Shown here piece after piece: positions 21,125-25,140 of a DNA stretch of 25,140 nt (position 1 is its first letter; each line of letters begins with the position of its first letter). The notes beneath the pieces are model-generated. The model did no database searches, had not been told where the DNA came from, and was given only the letters and a program-made list of their open reading frames with translations. The DNA lies in NCBI GenBank assembly GCA_035462025.1, contig DATHUR010000143.1, forward strand, positions 1 to 25,140, read 5' to 3'. Source of the stretch: Egicoccus sp035462025 (GTDB lineage: Bacteria > Actinomycetota > Nitriliruptoria > Nitriliruptorales > Nitriliruptoraceae). The translations under genes were made by a program, and so were the position numbers.

Positions 21125-22368
21125 CGGCCGCTCCGGACCAGTCCGCCGCAGGTGCCTCCGGCGCGGGGGTCACGTCCGGCGCGGTGCCGTCGGGAGCCTG
21201 GCGGGCGCTGGTGGTGGCGACGCTGGTCTTCACGACCACGTTCTGGGCCTGGGGGCTGCTGTCGCCGCTCGCCGCCGACTACCGCGACCAGTTGTCGCTG
21301 GCGCCGGTACAGGTCTCGCTGCTCGTCGCCGTGCCCGTCATCCTCGGCTCGATCACCCGTGTCGCGCTGGGTGCCCTGACGGACCGGTTCGGGGGCCGGC
21401 TCGTGTTCACCGTCCTGAGTCTCGCTGTCGTCGCGCCGCTGTTGCTGCTGACCGTATTCGAGAGCTACCCGCTGCTGCTCCTCGGTGCCCTGCTGCTCGG
21501 GGTCTCGGGTGCCTCATTCGCCGTGGGCATCCCCTTCGTCAGCGGTTGGTTTCCACCGGAGCGGCGCGGCACCGCGCTGGGGATCTATGGCATCGGCAAC
21601 CTCGGCACGGCCATCGCCGCGTTCACGACCCAGCCCCTGGCCTCTGCCACCTCGCGCGCCGGCGTCTTCTTGTTCGTCGCCGCGATCATGGTCGCCACGT
21701 CCGCACTGGCCTGGTTCGTCGGCCGGAACGCGCCGAGTTGGCAGCCGCAGACGGTGCCGATGGCCACGCGTCTGCGCACTGCCCTCCGGCTGCGGGTGAC
21801 GGTGGACCTGGCGGCCCTCTACGCGATCACCTTCGGTGGGTTCGTCGCGTTCGGGGTCTACCTGCCGACCTACCTGCAGGAGATCTACGGTCTGACCGCG
21901 GCGGACTCGGCCGCCCGGGCGGGCGGGTTCATCCTGCTGGCCACGCTGTCCCGTCCCGTGGGCGGGATCCTTTCCGACCGGATCGGCGCACCGCGCGTCC
22001 TGGCCACCGCGTTGGCCGTCGTCGGTGTGGGCGCCATCGTGGTCGCCTTCGAGCTGGCGCTGCCGGCCGCCACGGTCGCGTTCCTGGCCGTCGCCGCCGC
22101 CCTGGGCGTCGGGAACGGGGCGGTCTTCGCTCTGGTCGGGCGGCGTTCACCGGCGGACGCCGTCGGGGCGGTGACCGGCTTCGTCGGTGCCGCAGGGGGA
22201 CTGGGCGGGTTCCTGCCGCCGCTGGTGATGGGTGCGGTGTTCCAGGCGACGGGTTCCTACGCCATCGGGCTGATGCTGTTGTCCAACGTCGCGTTCGCCG
22301 GCCTGGTCTACACGGCGTGGCGGTTCCTCACCGATGCGCGCACGGAGAACGTGCCTGGGCTGTCGTGA
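21121..22368 (+). CDS. narK: NarK-family nitrate/nitrite transporter (MFS)
   Basis: The 415-residue protein has twelve helices of the major facilitator fold. NarK features are the glycine-rich motif GASFAVGIPFVSGWFPPERRG followed by GIYGIGNLGTA in the N-half, and GVGNGAVFALV with GAVTGFVGAAGGLGGFLPP in the C-half. The MFS loop motif appears as GALTDRFGGR. It should import nitrate, or exchange nitrate for nitrite, for the reductase encoded upstream. The start overlaps the preceding stop by 4 bases. It is apparently the last gene of the operon, 60 bases before the Rrf2 gene. The motifs are strong, but direction and ion cannot be read from the sequence. Confidence 0.87.
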   Translation: MTAAPDQSAAGASGAGVTSGAVPSGAWRALVVATLVFTTTFWAWGLLSPLAADYRDQLSLAPVQVSLLVAVPVILGSITRVALGALTDRFGGRLVFTVLSLAVVAPLLLLTVFESYPLLLLGALLLGVSGASFAVGIPFVSGWFPPERRGTALGIYGIGNLGTAIAAFTTQPLASATSRAGVFLFVAAIMVATSALAWFVGRNAPSWQPQTVPMATRLRTALRLRVTVDLAALYAITFGGFVAFGVYLPTYLQEIYGLTAADSAARAGGFILLATLSRPVGGILSDRIGAPRVLATALAVVGVGAIVVAFELALPAATVAFLAVAAALGVGNGAVFALVGRRSPADAVGAVTGFVGAAGGLGGFLPPLVMGAVFQATGSYAIGLMLLSNVAFAGLVYTAWRFLTDARTENVPGLS

Positions 22369-22405
22369 CGTGCGGGCCCGCCTTGTGAGCGTGCCCGGGT
22401 AGCCT

Positions 22406-22420
22406 CGTCCGACACGGACG
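22406..22420. promoter_or_regulatory. Inverted repeat CGTCCG-ACA-CGGACG before the Rrf2 gene
   Basis: A perfect 6-base inverted repeat with a 3-base spacer ends 8 bases before the Rrf2 start and runs into its GGAG ribosome site (22418-22423). It may be an autoregulatory operator or an RNA hairpin that limits translation. A loopless palindrome GCGGGCCCGC follows the narK stop and could help terminate the upstream operon. Confidence 0.35.
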
Positions 22421-22428
22421 GAGTCGCG

Positions 22429-22884
22429 ATGAAGCTCACGCTCGGCAAGCGGGCCGACTACAGCGTGCGGGCCGTCCTCGACCTCGCCCACCACCACGGG
22501 CAGGGACGACGAACGACCCGCGAGATCGCCGCCGAGATGGAGATCCCGGTCAACTTCCTGCCGGCCCTGCTCGCCGAACTGGTCCGCGCGGGTGTCGTCG
22601 TCTCCGTGGCGGGACGCGGGGGCGGCTACGGGCTCGCGCGCCCGCCCGCCGAGCTCTCGCTGCTCGAGGTCATCGAGGCCGCCGAGGAGGAACCGGCCCG
22701 CGAGTGCGTCCTGCGCGGTGGCCCGTGTCGCTGGCAGGACGCCTGCGCGGTGCACGAACCGCTCAACGATGCCCGTGAGGCGCTGCGCCGGTCCCTGGCC
22801 GGGACCAGCTTCGCCGACATCCTGGTCCGCGACACCGAGCTCGAACTCGCCGAGCGGGCGCGCACGGCAACCGACTCGGCCTGA
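22429..22884 (+). CDS. Rrf2-family regulator with three-cysteine cluster motif (IscR/NsrR-like)
   Basis: The 151-residue protein has the Rrf2 winged helix at residues 1-80: KRADYSVRAVLDLA, REIAAEMEIPVNFLPALLAEL (recognition helix) and the GRGGGYGLARP wing. C93, C100 and C106 (ECVLRGGPC, WQDAC) match the three cysteines that hold the Fe-S cluster in IscR and NsrR, with one extra residue between the first two. It is thus likely a cluster-containing sensor of NO, iron-sulfur status or redox state. Next to a nitrate/NO gene set an NsrR-like role is plausible, but the family cannot be split by eye. It is 60 bases after narK and only 1 base separates it from the convergent aminotransferase stop. 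Confidence 0.82.
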   Translation: MKLTLGKRADYSVRAVLDLAHHHGQGRRTTREIAAEMEIPVNFLPALLAELVRAGVVVSVAGRGGGYGLARPPAELSLLEVIEAAEEEPARECVLRGGPCRWQDACAVHEPLNDAREALRRSLAGTSFADILVRDTELELAERARTATDSA

Positions 22885-22885
22885 C

Positions 22886-24088
22886 TCAGCCAGCCGCGGC
22901 GGCGACACCGGCGAGGAGTCGGTCGACGTCGTCCTCGCTGGTGTAGGGCGCGATGCCGGCCCGGACGGCGCCCGCGTCGCCGAGCCCGAGGAAGCGCGAT
23001 GCCTCGATCGCGTAGAAGTGGCTCGCCGGGGCGTTGACGCCGGCATCCGCGAGGTCGCGTGCCACCTCCTGCGGCGTGCGGCCGGCGACGGTGAACGCGA
23101 CGGTCGGGGTGCGCCGGTCGGCGCGTCCGAGCAGTCGCACCCCCGGGATGGCGGCGAGCCCCGTCTCGAGCCGTTCGGCCAGCGCCGCCTCGTGCGACTC
23201 GAGCAGTTCCATGGCGGTCAGCAGCCTCGTGCGACGCTCGCCGACGTCGCCGGCGAGCGCGGCCAGGAAGTCGACGGCCGCGGTCGTGCCGGCCAGCAAC
23301 TCGTAGGGCAGGGTGCCGAGTTCGAAGCGTTCGGGGACCGCGTCGCTCGACGGCAGCAACTTGTCGGGGTGCAGGTCGTCGAGCAGGTCCGGGGACGCGA
23401 TGCTCGCACCGAGGTGGGGACCGAGGAACTTGTATGGCGAGCAGGCGTAGACATCGGCGCCCATGGCCACCATGTCGACGGGGGCATGGGGCGTGAGGTG
23501 GACCCCGTCGACATGCACCAGCGCCCCGACCTCGTGGGCGGCGGCCGCGATGGATTCGACGTCGGGACAGGTGCCGAGCAGGTTCGAGGCACCCGTCACG
23601 GCGACCACGCGGGTCCGCCCGGACAGCAGCGTCGTGACGGCCTCGACCGGCAGGTCGCCGGTCGCCGGGTCGAAGTCGGCCCAGCGGACCGTCGCGCCGG
23701 CCGACGCCGCGGCGGTCACCCACGGTCGGATGTTGGCGTCGTGGTCGAGTCGGGTGACCACGACCTCGTCGCCCGGCTGCCAACCGCGGGCCAGCGTGCG
23801 GGCGAGATCGAAGGTCAGCGCCGTCATCGACCGGCCGAACACGACCCCACGCGCGTCGGGCGCGCCGACCAGGTCGGCGATCGCCTGCCTGGCCTCGACC
23901 ACGATCGCCTCGGCGCGACGTTCGGCGCGGGTGACGTGGCCCCGGTTCGCGATCGCCGAGACCATCGTGCCCGCCACGGCATCGGCGACCTGGCGCGGCA
24001 CCTGCGAGCCGCCGGGTCCGTCGAAGTGGGCAGCGCCCTCGTCGAGGGCGGGGAAGCTGGCGCGGACGGCGGCGAGGTCGTAGGTCAT
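22886..24088 (-). CDS. Class V aminotransferase / cysteine desulfurase-like protein
   Basis: The 400-residue PLP enzyme is of the SufS/CsdA fold group. The Schiff-base lysine is K220 (SPYKFLGPHLG), with D194 and H197 (HVDGVHLTPH) and H116 (LDHDAN) around the cofactor. The opening HFDGPGGSQVP matches what I recall as the VC1184-type subgroup (TIGR01976), often labelled cysteine desulfurase-like. The C-terminal RxGxxC-type loop that carries the catalytic cysteine of true SufS is not seen: the region reads VRAGIAPYTSEDDVDRLL, with no cysteine. Sulfur transfer is therefore doubtful and the substrate is unknown. The ATG at 24088 lacks a strong ribosome site, and no other start fits the fold better. 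It is convergent with the Rrf2 gene with a 1-base gap. Confidence 0.8.
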   Translation of the reverse strand: MTYDLAAVRASFPALDEGAAHFDGPGGSQVPRQVADAVAGTMVSAIANRGHVTRAERRAEAIVVEARQAIADLVGAPDARGVVFGRSMTALTFDLARTLARGWQPGDEVVVTRLDHDANIRPWVTAAASAGATVRWADFDPATGDLPVEAVTTLLSGRTRVVAVTGASNLLGTCPDVESIAAAAHEVGALVHVDGVHLTPHAPVDMVAMGADVYACSPYKFLGPHLGASIASPDLLDDLHPDKLLPSSDAVPERFELGTLPYELLAGTTAAVDFLAALAGDVGERRTRLLTAMELLESHEAALAERLETGLAAIPGVRLLGRADRRTPTVAFTVAGRTPQEVARDLADAGVNAPASHFYAIEASRFLGLGDAGAVRAGIAPYTSEDDVDRLLAGVAAAAG

Positions 24089-24193
24089 GCGTGCAGTCAA
24101 CCAGGATTCCCCGCGGCCCCCCGCCCAGTCCGAGCGGCCGGACGGATCCACGCGTATCGTTGCCGCACCGACGGGGGCGATCAGGAGCAAGGT

Positions 24194-25140
24194 GTGGGGC
24201 GGTTGGTACGACGGGGGAGCGCCATCGCGCTCGTGGCGGTCATGGTGGCCGGGTGCAGCACCGGGCCCAGCGCGCAGGAGCAGGCCGCCGAGGAGGCGCG
24301 CATCGCGGCCGAGCAGGCCGAGGTCGAGGCCGCCGCGGCCGAAGCCGCCGAACAGGCCCGCCTCGCCGAGGAGGCGGCCGAGCAGGCCCGCCTCGAGGAG
24401 GAAGCACGGCTGGCCGAAGAGGCGCGGCTGGCCGAGGAAGCCCGTCTGGCCGAAGAGGCGCGGCTCGCCGAGGAAGCGCGGTTGGCCGAGGAAGCGCGGT
24501 TGGCCGAGGAGGCCCGGCTCGCCGAGGAGGAGGCGCGCCGCAAGGAGGAGGAGCGGCGCGCACGGACCCTGGCGACGCAACAGCGCCTGCAGGAACTCGG
24601 CTTCCTGATCGGTGCCGCGGACGGTGAGCAGGGGCAGCAGACGACCGCCGCGATCATGGCGTTCCAGGCCGTCAACGGCCTGCAGGTCGACGGCGTCGCC
24701 GGCCCGATCACCCAGGCCGCACTGGCCGATCCGCCCGCTTCACCGCAGTTGCAGGGTGGCCCGGACACGCGCATCGAGGTCGACCTGACCCGCCAGGTCC
24801 TGCACCTGGTCGAGAACGGCACGCGCACGGTGACCATGAAGGTGTCCTCGGGCAACGGCACCGAGTACGAGCGCAGCAACGGGACCACCGCCAAGGCCCG
24901 CACCCCGGTCGGGTCGTTCGTGATCGAGCGCCGCATCGAGGGCGTGCGCGAATCGAGCCTGGGCCTCGGCACGCTGTTCGATCCGATGTACTTCCACCTC
25001 GGCTACGCCATCCACGGCTCGAACAACGTGCCCGCCGGCCCGGCCAGCCACGGCTGCGTCCGCGTCTCGCGCGCCGACGCCATCTGGCTGTTCAACCGGG
25101 TCCCCAACGGCACCGCGGTGATCCTCTACGGCGGCACCCA
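24194..25140 (+). CDS. L,D-transpeptidase lipoprotein with coiled coil and peptidoglycan-binding domain (partial)
   Basis: The reading frame runs off the right edge after 315 codons. A GTG at 24194, 6 bases after AGGAG, starts a signal peptide with the lipobox VAGC (Cys21). A long alanine/glutamate/arginine helix follows (about residues 30-130), including seven tandem ARLAEE hexads. Next is a peptidoglycan-binding domain of type 1 (QRLQELGFLIGAADGEQG, then TAAIMAFQAVNGLQVDGVAG). Last is a YkuD L,D-transpeptidase domain with the motif IHGSNN...SHGCVRVS, the catalytic cysteine being C288. The enzyme should act outside the membrane, cross-linking peptidoglycan by 3-3 bonds or attaching proteins. 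The coiled coil would act as a stalk or rod between membrane and wall. It looks unrelated to the nitrogen genes. The C-terminus is not in the window. Confidence 0.87.
   Translation, partial: MGRLVRRGSAIALVAVMVAGCSTGPSAQEQAAEEARIAAEQAEVEAAAAEAAEQARLAEEAAEQARLEEEARLAEEARLAEEARLAEEARLAEEARLAEEARLAEEARLAEEEARRKEEERRARTLATQQRLQELGFLIGAADGEQGQQTTAAIMAFQAVNGLQVDGVAGPITQAALADPPASPQLQGGPDTRIEVDLTRQVLHLVENGTRTVTMKVSSGNGTEYERSNGTTAKARTPVGSFVIERRIEGVRESSLGLGTLFDPMYFHLGYAIHGSNNVPAGPASHGCVRVSRADAIWLFNRVPNGTAVILYGGT
24404..24529 (+). repeat. Seven 18-base tandem repeats coding ARLAEE hexads
   Basis: Seven consecutive 18-base units encode A-R-L-A-E-E. Units differ mainly at third codon positions (GCG/GCC/GCA, CGG/CGT, CTG/CTC/TTG), so the protein repeat is under selection or is old enough to have drifted. 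Units 5 and 6 (from 24476) are almost identical and may be a recent duplication. It forms a charged single helix or coiled-coil stalk in the L,D-transpeptidase. Confidence 0.85.

Noticed and set aside
24404..24529. CRISPR-like or intergenic tandem repeat
   Set aside because: There are no spacers; the 18-base units are in frame and code a regular protein hexad inside the L,D-transpeptidase.
1..25140. Mobile element, prophage, tRNA or rRNA
   Set aside because: I saw no transposase, integrase or phage structural gene, no terminal repeats and no tRNA- or rRNA-like sequence. Base composition looks uniform by eye apart from the AT-rich promoter patches.

Overview
The window is a compact, very GC-rich (roughly 70% or more) bacterial chromosome segment. 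Codon use, short intergenic gaps, many GTG starts and 4-base GTGA/ATGA start-stop overlaps suggest a high-GC Actinomycetota. A deep branch such as the Nitriliruptoria is a guess from general style, not from a marker gene. I see 28 protein genes, one of them cut by the right edge. I see no rRNA, tRNA, mobile element, prophage or CRISPR array.

Layout. (1) 44-6898: putative nitric-oxide/copper-stress membrane proteins. These are an NnrS-like protein, two paralogous polytopic proteins resembling the membrane domain of actinobacterial copper nitrite reductases, a hemerythrin, a DUF2249 protein, two paralogous proteins of unknown function, one small unknown protein and a MarR regulator with an N-terminal zinc ribbon. 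(2) 6999-7825: two convergent cupredoxin lipoproteins separated by a strong hairpin. (3) 7940-13595: a heme-copper oxidoreductase operon of heme A synthase, a one-helix small protein, a CuA subunit II, a B-family-like subunit I, heme O synthase and an unknown secreted/membrane protein. (4) 13568-16131, minus strand: a radical SAM/SPASM protein and a HemY-type porphyrinogen oxidase. (5) 16342-22368: an apparent nitrate reductase operon of a NarI-like di-heme cytochrome b, a Nap/Nas-like molybdoenzyme, a four-cluster ferredoxin subunit, a Rieske protein, a two-helix protein and a NarK transporter. (6) 22429-25140: an Rrf2 regulator with three cysteines, a class V aminotransferase and an L,D-transpeptidase lipoprotein with an (EARLAE)n coiled coil.

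How it may work together. Nitrate would enter by NarK and be reduced by the molybdoenzyme complex. The heme-copper enzyme would act on a later step. Its subunit I keeps the heme and CuB histidines, but the active-site tyrosine expected four residues after the first CuB histidine is glutamine (Q238). In this superfamily that loss is the hallmark of nitric oxide reductases rather than oxygen reductases. With the NnrS-like, hemerythrin and DUF2249 proteins and the Rrf2 protein nearby, the whole window reads as a nitrate respiration / NO reduction and detoxification island with its own heme supply genes. No nitrite reductase is visible here. A shared 15-base dyad (TTAG-N7-(C)TAA type) in front of the hemerythrin operon, the cupredoxin gene and the heme-copper operon may tie these units into one regulon.
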